NCBI RefSeq assembly: GCF_003234935.1
Contig: NZ_QKSB01000001.1
Location: 434,001-498,000, forward strand
From: Putridiphycobacter roseus
GTDB taxonomy: Bacteria > Bacteroidota > Bacteroidia > Flavobacteriales_D > Crocinitomicaceae
Direction: 5' to 3'
DNA length: 64,000 nucleotides
In this document: positions 26,279 through 34,171 of the stretch, one piece after another
Position numbering within the stretch: the first letter of the stretch is position 1
Layout of the letters: each line of letters starts with the position of its first letter
Translations under genes and position numbers: made by a program
Notes under the pieces: generated by a model
Told to the model about the DNA's origin: nothing
Databases searched by the model: none
The model's input: only the letters and a program-made list of their open reading frames with translations

Positions 26279-27477
26279 GATTATTAAAAAACATATTTAC
26301 ATTTTGTATTCTTTTAGCAAGCAGCTTAGGTCTTGCCCAAAGTGAAAAGCAACTAAACAAAGCCATCAGCACCTATGAAAAGAACATGTCAAAGGGCATT
26401 GAGAAATTGGAGAAATACATTGAGAAATCGGCACATTATGGTAATGATGATGGATGGAACACTTTGATTAATATGAAGTATTATCAGTATACACAATTGA
26501 ATGAATTATACAGCGCCATTAAGATTGATGTGGAAGGAGAAAACGATTCATTAAATAAAATAACTGCAAAAGAAATAAAATCTGGCATGACGAGTGCCAT
26601 TGACCAATCTTTTATCAACGCTTGTCGTGAAGCCACCATTAAATCTACCTCGAATAAAGCAGACTTTCATTTAAGAAAAATGTTAATTGATATTGACCCA
26701 GACACGCTAGTAAGCGAAAAGGCACTTGCTTATTTTAACGAAGCTGAAAATTCTTTTATGAAAAGAGACAATGAGTTAGCCATTCTTAATTATAGAAAAG
26801 CCGTAGAAACTGCACCTGCTTACTACAAGGCAAACCTGTATTTAGGAGATGCATTATGGCTGGAAGAAAATTATGACTCGGCAATTTATTATTTAAGTAT
26901 TGCAAAAGAGTTACAACCGAACTTAATGGAACCTAGAAAATTTTTAATAGACGCCCTAGCGGATAAAGAACTTTGGTATCGAGCTAAGCAAGAATGTATC
27001 AGTGCACTTTGCATATACCCTAGCAATGACATTAAGTATAAGCTACAAGCAATTTTAAGACAGGAAAACAAATGGTTAAACGAACATAAAATAAAAAAAG
27101 ATTTTTATGCAAACAATATGCTTAAGGAAACACAACCAGTATTAATTCCGCCATACCAATCTTATCGTTCTGCAAAAAACTTGGTCGCAGCATATACAAA
27201 TGACACCGGTTTAATTGAACAAAATGACCTAACGAACGAGACCTATTTAGAAGTTTATTCGTGGAAACAATTCTTAAAGGAGAACGAAGATAACTTACCG
27301 GTCCTTTTTCGTTTTGCGAAGAAAATGGAAAAAGAAGATTACTTAGATTGCTATGTGTTTTTTAGTTTTTTCCATGTCGATATTTACCCTCAATTCCAAG
27401 ACTTTATAACAAAAGAAGGGAATAAAGAAAAAATGGAAAGATTTATCAATGAATTTTTAATTGAGACTTATAAGTAA
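26275..27477 (+). CDS. TPR-containing exported protein
   Basis: A 400-residue protein. I take the start at ATG 26275, which overlaps the upstream stop as ATGA; another in-frame ATG lies two codons earlier. The signal peptide is about residues 1-20 (FCILLASSLGLAQS). Two or three tetratricopeptide repeats lie at about 155-245 (ALAYFNEAENSFMKRDNELA, ILNYRKAVETAPAYYKANLY, LGDALWLEENYDSAIYYLSI, AKELQPNLMEP). No catalytic motif is seen. It is probably a periplasmic scaffolding protein, and it converges with the yqgE gene, leaving two bases between stops. Confidence 0.85.
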   Translation: MRLLKNIFTFCILLASSLGLAQSEKQLNKAISTYEKNMSKGIEKLEKYIEKSAHYGNDDGWNTLINMKYYQYTQLNELYSAIKIDVEGENDSLNKITAKEIKSGMTSAIDQSFINACREATIKSTSNKADFHLRKMLIDIDPDTLVSEKALAYFNEAENSFMKRDNELAILNYRKAVETAPAYYKANLYLGDALWLEENYDSAIYYLSIAKELQPNLMEPRKFLIDALADKELWYRAKQECISALCIYPSNDIKYKLQAILRQENKWLNEHKIKKDFYANNMLKETQPVLIPPYQSYRSAKNLVAAYTNDTGLIEQNDLTNETYLEVYSWKQFLKENEDNLPVLFRFAKKMEKEDYLDCYVFFSFFHVDIYPQFQDFITKEGNKEKMERFINEFLIETYK

Positions 27478-27479
27478 GG

Positions 27480-28055
27480 TTAGTTTAACTTATGGTTGGT
27501 AGGAAACTGGGCAAATGCTTTATATTTGCCTCCTTGGTGACTCATATATTGCTCCCACAACTTATCGTTGTGGCAATTCATTAATCTGGGAATATCAATA
27601 ATTTCAGAAACTAACCAGGCATTTTCCTTTAGTTCATTTTCTAATTGACCTTTGGTCCAACCAGAATAGCCGATAAAAAACCGAATTTGATCGTCTTTAA
27701 CCAAACCTAAATTTACTTGCTTTTTTAATTGTTCAAAATCACCACCAACAAACAATCCAGGAATAATGGTTATAGCACCTTCAATTTGTTCCCCTAAAGT
27801 ATGAATAAAGTAAAGTTGTTGCTTACCTACTGGTCCACCAATAGAAATTTTAGTTTCATATCCAGTAAAATCTGAAATATCGTCTAATTTAACGTCTGTA
27901 TAATGGTTTAAAACAAAACCAAAAGAGCCATCTTCATTGTGCTCACATAGTAAAATAATTGATCGTTCAAAATATTCATCTTCTAAAAAAGGCTCTGTAA
28001 TTAATACTTTTCCTTTGGTGGGTTTTAATTGGTTGTATACTTTTAAATCAAGCAT
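27480..28055 (-). CDS. YqgE/AlgH family protein
   Basis: A 191-residue cytosolic protein of the UPF0301/AlgH family. Landmarks: GKVLITEPFLEDEYFERSIILLCEHNEDGSFGFVLN (about 15-50), ISIGGPVGKQQLYFIHT (about 71-87), FVGGDFEQL (about 102), FFIGYSGWTKGQLENELKENAWLV (about 125-148). Length is full. Role is not settled: AlgH was named from alginate regulation in Pseudomonas, and no activity can be read from the sequence. Confidence 0.92.
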   Translation of the reverse strand: MLDLKVYNQLKPTKGKVLITEPFLEDEYFERSIILLCEHNEDGSFGFVLNHYTDVKLDDISDFTGYETKISIGGPVGKQQLYFIHTLGEQIEGAITIIPGLFVGGDFEQLKKQVNLGLVKDDQIRFFIGYSGWTKGQLENELKENAWLVSEIIDIPRLMNCHNDKLWEQYMSHQGGKYKAFAQFPTNHKLN

Positions 28056-28195
28056 AATAATTTGGTAGTTTTAATGTAAGTCGGTAATTCATCTATATTC
28101 CAATGTTAATTAAAATCTAAGTAAAAAAATAAGTATCTGCAAAATAATTTCTATTTTGCTGAGGAATAAATTAATAAAAACCTAAAATTTAACTT

Positions 28196-28576
28196 ATGAG
28201 TGAAGTAGTAAACGCAGGAGAAAACCCTGCAAAAGGTATGAACGTTGCTGGCTTTGTACTTTCATTAGTCGCATTCTTATTAGGAGGCTGGTTAATGGGG
28301 ACATTGTATATTTCTGCAGGCAAATGGCTGGCAGCATTGGTACTATTATTACCTATAGCTGCGATTGTTATTTCGGCAAGAGGAATGAAAGAATCAAAAG
28401 CAGCTGGACACAAAGCAGGATTAGCAGTTGCGGGATTAGTAATTGGTATTGTAGCTACTGTTTGGTTACTATTTGCATTTATTGGATTAAACGCAGTGGA
28501 AAGTTTAGCTGGAAGTGATCAATTCCAAGAAGCCTTAGACCAATTAAAAGAATACGAGAACACACATCAACAATAA
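28196..28576 (+). CDS. small membrane protein, DUF4190-like
   Basis: A 126-residue protein with three hydrophobic segments: GFVLSLVAFLLGGWLMGTLY (about 17-36), WLAALVLLLPIAAIVISA (about 44-61) and AGLAVAGLVIGIVATVWLLF (about 73-92). The loop ISARGMKESKAAGHKAGLAVAGLV, where a basic linker precedes a Gly/Ala-rich helix, is the pattern of DUF4190-type proteins that pair a cell-surface or signalling tail with two helices. An acidic soluble tail follows (to residue 126). No known role. It is followed by a strong terminator and so forms a one-gene unit. Confidence 0.85.
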   Translation: MSEVVNAGENPAKGMNVAGFVLSLVAFLLGGWLMGTLYISAGKWLAALVLLLPIAAIVISARGMKESKAAGHKAGLAVAGLVIGIVATVWLLFAFIGLNAVESLAGSDQFQEALDQLKEYENTHQQ

Positions 28577-28586
28577 AATATGTAAG

Positions 28587-28622
28587 AAAAAGCTTCGACA
28601 ATAAATGTCGGAGCTTTTTTTT
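28587..28622 (+). terminator. rho-independent terminator of the DUF4190-like gene
   Basis: Stem AAAAAGCTTCGACA / TGTCGGAGCTTTTT (one G-T pair) with ATAAA loop and long T-run; 10 bases after the stop codon. Confidence 0.93.
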
Positions 28623-28683
28623 TGAAGTCAATAGGGGTATTTATATTTTGAGTTGTTTTAATAGAAACACTTAAACTATTGAC

Positions 28684-29409
28684 ATGAAAAAATTAATGTT
28701 AACCTTTTTAATTGGCGCGCCACTTTTATTAACGAGCTGTCATAAAAACAACTTTTGTATCAAAGGGGATGAAAATATCAGCAGTGAAGTAAGAACCATT
28801 GAAGGTTTTAGTAAAATTAAATTAAGTACCCTCGCCAATGTCCAATTTGTGCAGGACTCAATCGTCAGCTTAACCATAGAGGCATCTGAAAAATTAATCC
28901 CATACATTCGAACAAATGTGGTTGGTGACGTTTTAGAAATCACGACAAAAAACAACACTTGTATCCGTGGAAAGAATTCATTAACCGTTTATGTAACTGG
29001 CCCCAACTTATCAGACATTAACCTATCAGGAAGTGGAAACGTAATGGTCAGTGATCTGCTCAACAGCAACAAAATGAATATTAAAATATCTGGCTCAGGC
29101 AATGTTGATATGGAAAATTTAGTAGCGAATGACTTGACCACCAATATTTCTGGATCGGGAAACATATACATTAGCAGTACCGACACCTTAGTAAAGAACG
29201 CTGTAAAAATAAGTGGATCGGGAGATGTAAATCTAAGTCAAGCCATCACCCATCAATCTAACATTAACATTTCTGGCTCTGGCAAATGTAAAGTAAATGT
29301 CATTGACGAATTGGATGTGAAAATTTCAGGTAGTGGAGATGTGTATTACACCGGTAACCCGGAAGTAGATGTTGACATTACTGGTTCAGGATCATTAAAA
29401 CACGATTGA
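28684..29409 (+). CDS. head GIN domain lipoprotein
   Basis: A 241-residue lipoprotein; lipobox LLTSC with Cys at about 19. The body is a DUF2807 'head GIN' beta-helix: the rung SGSG-[ND]-V occurs at least six times (LSGSGNVMVS, KISGSGNVDM, NISGSGNIYI, KISGSGDVNL, NISGSGKCKV, KISGSGDVYY) and once as TGSGSL at the end. The N-terminal FSKIKLSTLANVQFVQDS is the usual entry to the fold. Such proteins sit on the outer membrane of Bacteroidota, with no proven ligand. It precedes the ECF sigma gene by 34 bases and probably belongs to the same locus, although the 34-base gap could hold a separate promoter. Confidence 0.92.
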   Translation: MKKLMLTFLIGAPLLLTSCHKNNFCIKGDENISSEVRTIEGFSKIKLSTLANVQFVQDSIVSLTIEASEKLIPYIRTNVVGDVLEITTKNNTCIRGKNSLTVYVTGPNLSDINLSGSGNVMVSDLLNSNKMNIKISGSGNVDMENLVANDLTTNISGSGNIYISSTDTLVKNAVKISGSGDVNLSQAITHQSNINISGSGKCKVNVIDELDVKISGSGDVYYTGNPEVDVDITGSGSLKHD

Positions 29410-29443
29410 ATTAACTATTATAATTAGTACTTTTACAAGCGGT

Positions 29444-29992
29444 TTGACAACAGAGACAACATTAGATATCAAAGAATTTGAAGTGCTTTTCAGGACTTAT
29501 TATGCTGAATTATGTGGCTTTGCCAATCAGTACCTACAAGATATTGATGATGCAGAAGAAATTGTACAATCCTTTTTTGTTAAATTCTGGGAAGGAAGAG
29601 CCAAAATGACGGCGGAAAAAAGAAACAAGTCTTACTTATACAAATCGGTCAAAAACGCTTGTTTAAATCAAATAAAACACATTAAAATTAGAGAGACCTA
29701 TAAAACTGTAAACGAGAGAGAGATGAAGGATGGGAATAATACAGTATTAGCGGAAGTAGAAGGAAATGAATTAGACGATAAGATTAGAACGAGCATTGAA
29801 AACTTACCTGAAGGTAGGAGAAAAATCTTCATTATGAGTCGTTATGAAGGCTTGAAATACAAAGAAATTGCCGAGGAACTAAAGATCAGTATCAAAACAG
29901 TAGAAAATCAAATGGGTGCAGCCATTAAATATTTGAGAACTGAACTTTCTGAATACCTCATCTCTATTTTAATATTCCTTCAATTATTATGA
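29444..29992 (+). CDS. ECF RNA polymerase sigma-70 factor
   Basis: A 182-residue sigma factor. The only start codon in the right place is TTG at 29444; upstream in frame there is a stop and no ATG, and the first internal methionine lies about 50 residues in, inside the sigma-2 region. Sigma-2 region about 10-75 (FEVLFRTYYAELCGFANQYL, DDAEEIVQSFFVKFWEG), then linker, then sigma-4 about 115-165 (LPEGRRKIFIMSRYEGLKYK, EIAEELKISIKTVENQM), where the HTH reads -35 DNA. The C-terminus is hydrophobic. It overlaps the FecR gene by four bases (ATGA), the classical sigma/anti-sigma coupling. Confidence 0.93.
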   Translation: MTTETTLDIKEFEVLFRTYYAELCGFANQYLQDIDDAEEIVQSFFVKFWEGRAKMTAEKRNKSYLYKSVKNACLNQIKHIKIRETYKTVNEREMKDGNNTVLAEVEGNELDDKIRTSIENLPEGRRKIFIMSRYEGLKYKEIAEELKISIKTVENQMGAAIKYLRTELSEYLISILIFLQLL

Positions 29993-30978
29993 TGAGTATA
30001 GATAAAAACATCACAGACGCATTGTTGATGGCATACCATAACAATGAATTAGACGATAAAAATAAGCGGGCAGTAAAGGCATGGATAAATGAATCGACTT
30101 CAAATAAGGATATCTATTTAGACCTGGTGAAGGTTTGGGAACGCAGCGCTGAATTAAAACCTGCTCCCGTCGCTGTAGATACCGATATGGCATGGAAAAA
30201 TGTAATAAACAAAATTGACGTGTCTTCTAAAAGAGGATTAAATATTCGCTTAAAACCAATTCTACAAATTGCTGCCGTTTTTGCCTTGCTACTCACCAGT
30301 TTTCTGGTTTGGAAAAGTACGCAAAAGTCCGACAGTATTTTATATGCTGGTATTGAAAAGACAAACACGGTATTGAGTGACGGTTCAAAAATCACCATGA
30401 ATGTCAACAGTAAAATTACAGTGGACAAGCACTTTGAAAAAGACAGTCGCACCATTTCGTTAGCAGGAGAAGCCTTTTTTGATGTAAAGAGAGATACCAG
30501 TGCTCCTTTTATCATCCACATGCCCGACCAAACATTTGTAAAGGTACTGGGTACTTCTTTTAACATCAACAATACTGAAAACGAAACAAGTGTCTATGTC
30601 CAGTCAGGTAAAGTAGAATTTGGGACTGCAAAAACCTCTATATTTTTAACCAAGGGGCAACAAGCCATTTACGATCACAATACAAAAACCATTACCCAAT
30701 TGACAGCCGAAAAAAATGAATCGGCAGCAGTGTATTGGATGGATGAAAAATTAAATTTTGAAGGAGAAACCCTGCAAGAAATCCTTGTCACTTTAGAAAC
30801 CATATTTCATAGTAAAATAGAATTACATTGCGAGAAAGCGAAAAACTATGCCATTGTATCTAGCCATTATGCCGAAACATTGACGGAAATTTTGACTGTT
30901 ATTTGTACTGTTCATCAGTTAAAAATGGAAATAATTGACGGAGAGGAACCGCTTTATATTTTAAAATGTGATGAATAG
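29989..30978 (+). CDS. FecR family anti-sigma factor
   Basis: A 329-residue inner-membrane regulator that should bind the ECF sigma factor encoded just upstream. The N-terminal cytosolic anti-sigma domain (about 1-85) precedes one transmembrane helix (about 88-106; ILQIAAVFALLLTSFLVW). The periplasmic FecR domain is at about 120-220 (VLSDGSKITMNVNSKITVDK, RTISLAGEAFFDVKRDTSAP, FVKVLGTSFNIN), and the C-terminal STN-like DUF4974 domain at about 245-325 (LNFEGETLQEILVTLE). All parts are intact. The next gene starts within its last codons, so the three genes from 29444 are translationally coupled. Confidence 0.95.
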   Translation: MMSIDKNITDALLMAYHNNELDDKNKRAVKAWINESTSNKDIYLDLVKVWERSAELKPAPVAVDTDMAWKNVINKIDVSSKRGLNIRLKPILQIAAVFALLLTSFLVWKSTQKSDSILYAGIEKTNTVLSDGSKITMNVNSKITVDKHFEKDSRTISLAGEAFFDVKRDTSAPFIIHMPDQTFVKVLGTSFNINNTENETSVYVQSGKVEFGTAKTSIFLTKGQQAIYDHNTKTITQLTAEKNESAAVYWMDEKLNFEGETLQEILVTLETIFHSKIELHCEKAKNYAIVSSHYAETLTEILTVICTVHQLKMEIIDGEEPLYILKCDE

Positions 30979-32950
30979 ATTATTACTACTATTCTCTTGC
31001 TTATTAATTGCTTTTGGTACCCAAGCCAAAAGTGGGATTTTAGATAAAATAATTTCCATTAAAATTACGGAGACCCCAATTAAAACCATTCTTAAAAGTA
31101 TTGAAGAGGTGGGTAAAGTAAAATTCTCCTATAACCCAGCCTATATTGACGAGAATAAAAGAGTAAGTATATCCTTATACCAAAAAACAATCCGATATGG
31201 CCTTGATCAAATATTTGAAGGAAAATTGCGGTTTAAGGAAGTAGGCATGCACATTGTATTGCTCAAAAAAGAGGTGGATGCCAGTCCGAAAAAAAAAACA
31301 CATTATAAAATTACTGGACAAATTATTGATGCGGCAACCAAACGCCCGATTCAAGATGTGAGTATATATGACATAGAGTCAAAATACGCAGCTCTTTCCA
31401 ATGAAAAAGGTCAGTTTGAATTTACCATCCCCCTTTATTACAGTGAGGTGAGTTTATTTTTCAGCAAGGCAGCTTACCGAACCAGTATTCAAATTTTTAA
31501 AGCAGAAAATGAAGGATTGGTCGCCAACATCAGTCTGGCAAAAAAAGAAGCAGACATTGAAAAAATAGCGCCTAACGAAACCAGTGCCATTCCGGTCACC
31601 ATAGAGGAAAGGACCATATCCGGTCAAATATTTTCGCCCGTTACCTATGCCCACAATCAAAACTTAACAGAACTGGACGAAACAAGAATCGCCCAATTTT
31701 CATTTTTACCCAGTTTAAGCGTCGGTTCCCAAAGGGGGACCAATGGATTAATGAGTAATAACATCTCCATTAATCTATTAGCTGGCTATGCAAAAGGCTT
31801 GTATGGCGTAGAACTTGGTGGCATTGCAAATGTATTAAAAGGAGATGGTTTGGGATTACAAGTAGGTGGCATTGCTAACTTAAGTGGTGGACAATTTCAA
31901 GGTGGACAATTTAGTGGTATACTCAACGTGGTACGAAAAGAATTTAACGGTATACAAGCAGCAGGCATATCTAATACCGTCCGTGGTCATTTTAACGGCT
32001 TTCAAACAGGTGGAATTGTCAATAGTGTGAATGGTTACTTTTATGGTATTCAAGTTGCAGGAATAGGTAATGACGTAAACGGAGGACTAAAAGGATTACA
32101 AGTAGCCGGTTTGATCAATGCCGTTTCAAAAGATGTTTTCGGACTACAAGTTGCTGGTCTGTCTTCCCTTGCAAAAAAAGGATTTGTAGGTGCTCAAATT
32201 TCAGGTCTAACCAATATCAGTGTCGAAAAGTCATATGGACTTCAGGTAGCGGGTATTCAAAATGTTGCAAGAGCAAAACTAGTTGGTGGACAAGTGTCTG
32301 GCATTATGAATATTGCCAATAAAGGGATCAACTTCTTGCAAATTTCTGGTGGACTCAATTCCACCTTTAAAAACAATGGACTTCAATTGAGTAGTCTTTT
32401 TAATATGGCTAAACACAACCATGGTTTACAAGTAGGACTTATCAATTTAAGTATAGAAAACAAAGGAGCTAGTTTGGGATTAATCAATTTTGTACTCAAA
32501 GGATACCACAAAACAGAAATATCTTCCAATACCAACTTCCCCCTTAATCTTACTTTAAAATCGGGCACTAAATACTTATACAATTCATACCATGCTGGCA
32601 TAACATTTAAAAACAACACTTACTACACTTTTGGATTAGGACTTGGTACCTATTTTAGTACGGGAGAAAAAACACAAATCAGTATAGACCTATCTGGACA
32701 TGTTTTGGCAAAGCACAAAATTCATTATAACTCTCAGCAATATAAATTGGCCATAAACTTCGACTTTATAGTCGCTGAATGGTTAACCATTTTTGTGGGA
32801 CCGACCCTTAATACTGGCCTTTATTTTGAAACAGAAAGCGGTCTTGAGATAATAGATTTGAACGATCGTTATTTTATAGACTACCCAATCTCGGGTTACA
32901 ATGCTTATGCAAAGTTTTGGTTTGGTGGACAAATAGGCATCAGATTATAA
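30971..32950 (+). CDS. STN + carboxypeptidase-regulatory domain protein with LA_2272-like surface repeats
   Basis: A 659-residue exported protein; ATG 30971 overlaps the fecR end by 8 bases (a GTG lies one codon upstream). Signal peptide to about residue 19. STN domain about 30-100 (ITETPIKTILKSIEEVGKVK, FSYNPAYIDE), CarboxypepD_reg-like beta domain about 110-195 (YKITGQIIDAATKRPIQDVS), a linker, then from about 260 to 500 a long run of G-[IL]-Q-x-[AG]-G-[IL]-x-N units (GLQVGGIANL, GIQAAGISNT, GIQVAGIGND, GLQVAGLINA, GLQVAGIQNV, LVGGQVSGIMNI). A beta-rich C-terminal region of about 150 residues follows, as in LA_2272-type surface proteins. No TonB plug/barrel follows the STN domain. Its role as signal receiver for the adjacent FecR is inference from order and domains. 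Confidence 0.88.
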   Translation: MNRLLLLFSCLLIAFGTQAKSGILDKIISIKITETPIKTILKSIEEVGKVKFSYNPAYIDENKRVSISLYQKTIRYGLDQIFEGKLRFKEVGMHIVLLKKEVDASPKKKTHYKITGQIIDAATKRPIQDVSIYDIESKYAALSNEKGQFEFTIPLYYSEVSLFFSKAAYRTSIQIFKAENEGLVANISLAKKEADIEKIAPNETSAIPVTIEERTISGQIFSPVTYAHNQNLTELDETRIAQFSFLPSLSVGSQRGTNGLMSNNISINLLAGYAKGLYGVELGGIANVLKGDGLGLQVGGIANLSGGQFQGGQFSGILNVVRKEFNGIQAAGISNTVRGHFNGFQTGGIVNSVNGYFYGIQVAGIGNDVNGGLKGLQVAGLINAVSKDVFGLQVAGLSSLAKKGFVGAQISGLTNISVEKSYGLQVAGIQNVARAKLVGGQVSGIMNIANKGINFLQISGGLNSTFKNNGLQLSSLFNMAKHNHGLQVGLINLSIENKGASLGLINFVLKGYHKTEISSNTNFPLNLTLKSGTKYLYNSYHAGITFKNNTYYTFGLGLGTYFSTGEKTQISIDLSGHVLAKHKIHYNSQQYKLAINFDFIVAEWLTIFVGPTLNTGLYFETESGLEIIDLNDRYFIDYPISGYNAYAKFWFGGQIGIRL

Positions 32951-33013
32951 AAAAGATTGTTTTACAATAGGGGGAAATACCTATTGCGTTGTTATAGTAA
33001 TAAACAACATAAC

Positions 33014-34171
33014 ATGAAAGCATTAATTATATTTAGTTTTTTGATTTACAGTCCATGTATATTCTCTCAAAACGATTCTATCGGTTTACCAAAGCTTCAA
33101 TTTTCAGTCATTTACCCCATAGGTTCCAATGGCATTCAATCGAAATCCAAAACCAATAACTTTTCATTTAATTTATTTTACGGATTAAACGGTGGATTAA
33201 ACGGCCTTGAAATTGGTGGATTAGCAAACGCCAATACTGGCGACGTCAATGGATTACAAATTGGTGGATTATCGAATATCAATACCAAGGCAGCAAATGG
33301 CATAATAATCGCCGGCTTAACCAATATTGCAGGAGACTCTTCACACGCGATTTCTATTGCGGGAATTGCCAACAAGCAAGGTGGCAGTTTCGACGGAATG
33401 CAATTGGCAGGAATCACCAACTACATACAAGCCGACATGGTTGGCATACAAGTAGCTGGTATAAGTAATACCGTAATTGGCAATACAACTGGCATACAAG
33501 TAGCAGGAATTAACAACTATAGTAATGGTAGTTTTTATGGTTGTCAAATTGCGGGTATTTCTAATGTAAACAAAGGAGACTTGACCGGAATACAAGTCGG
33601 TTTAATTAATCACGCAAAAGAAATGACAGGCATGCAAGTTGGACTATTTAACATAGCCTCTTCTTATAAATCAGGAGTTCCAATTGGACTATTTAGCTTT
33701 GTAAAAGATGGTTTCCACGCCATTGATTTTAGTTACAATGAATCCATTAATGCCAACCTTAGTCTAAAATTAGGTGTCCCTGCCTTTTATAACATCTTTA
33801 AAGTAGGCTATATGCCATTTGCTGACCAAGCGTATTATACTTATGGTATTGGTGCTGGCACCATGCTTAATTTAACCAAAAAATTCAAAATTTCTGCGGA
33901 AGCTTCTGCCAGTCATATTGTACCCAAAGTATACGTTCCAAAAATTGACTTTTTAGTAAATACAGATTTAAATCTACGTTTCCATTTAACCAAACATATA
34001 GGCTTTTTTGCTGGACCAAGTCTGAACATTTATTTTACAGAAACTGACGGGGAAAATAGCGCCACTACCTTAAAAATACCTTATAAAATGTATACCGATA
34101 AATGGTGGTACGGACAAGGAGAAACTAATTATTGGATTGGTTACAACGCCGGGATAAGTATATTATTCTAA
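33014..34171 (+). CDS. LA_2272-like surface repeat protein
   Basis: A 385-residue exported protein; start ATG 33014 gives the signal peptide MKALIIFSFLIYSPCIFSQ, whereas the 19-codon extension upstream has no export character. From about 55 to 225 it carries the same repeat as its neighbour: GLEIGGLANANTGDVNGLQI, GGLSNINTKAANGIIIAGLT, GMQLAGITNYIQADMVGIQV, AGISNTVIGNTTGIQVAGIN. A C-terminal beta-rich domain (about 235-385) again follows, with the shared stretch YYTYGIGAGTMLNLTKKFKI matching YYTFGLGLGTYF of the upstream protein. It lacks STN and CRD. A duplication of the repeat part of 30971-32950 is the simplest explanation. It overlaps the convergent GT gene by 9 bases. Confidence 0.88.
   Translation: MKALIIFSFLIYSPCIFSQNDSIGLPKLQFSVIYPIGSNGIQSKSKTNNFSFNLFYGLNGGLNGLEIGGLANANTGDVNGLQIGGLSNINTKAANGIIIAGLTNIAGDSSHAISIAGIANKQGGSFDGMQLAGITNYIQADMVGIQVAGISNTVIGNTTGIQVAGINNYSNGSFYGCQIAGISNVNKGDLTGIQVGLINHAKEMTGMQVGLFNIASSYKSGVPIGLFSFVKDGFHAIDFSYNESINANLSLKLGVPAFYNIFKVGYMPFADQAYYTYGIGAGTMLNLTKKFKISAEASASHIVPKVYVPKIDFLVNTDLNLRFHLTKHIGFFAGPSLNIYFTETDGENSATTLKIPYKMYTDKWWYGQGETNYWIGYNAGISILF

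Noticed and set aside
32965..32986. Hairpin CAATAGG / CCTATTG between the two repeat-protein genes as a terminator
   Set aside because: There is no T-run after it and the downstream gene starts 27 bases later, so it is at most a weak structure.
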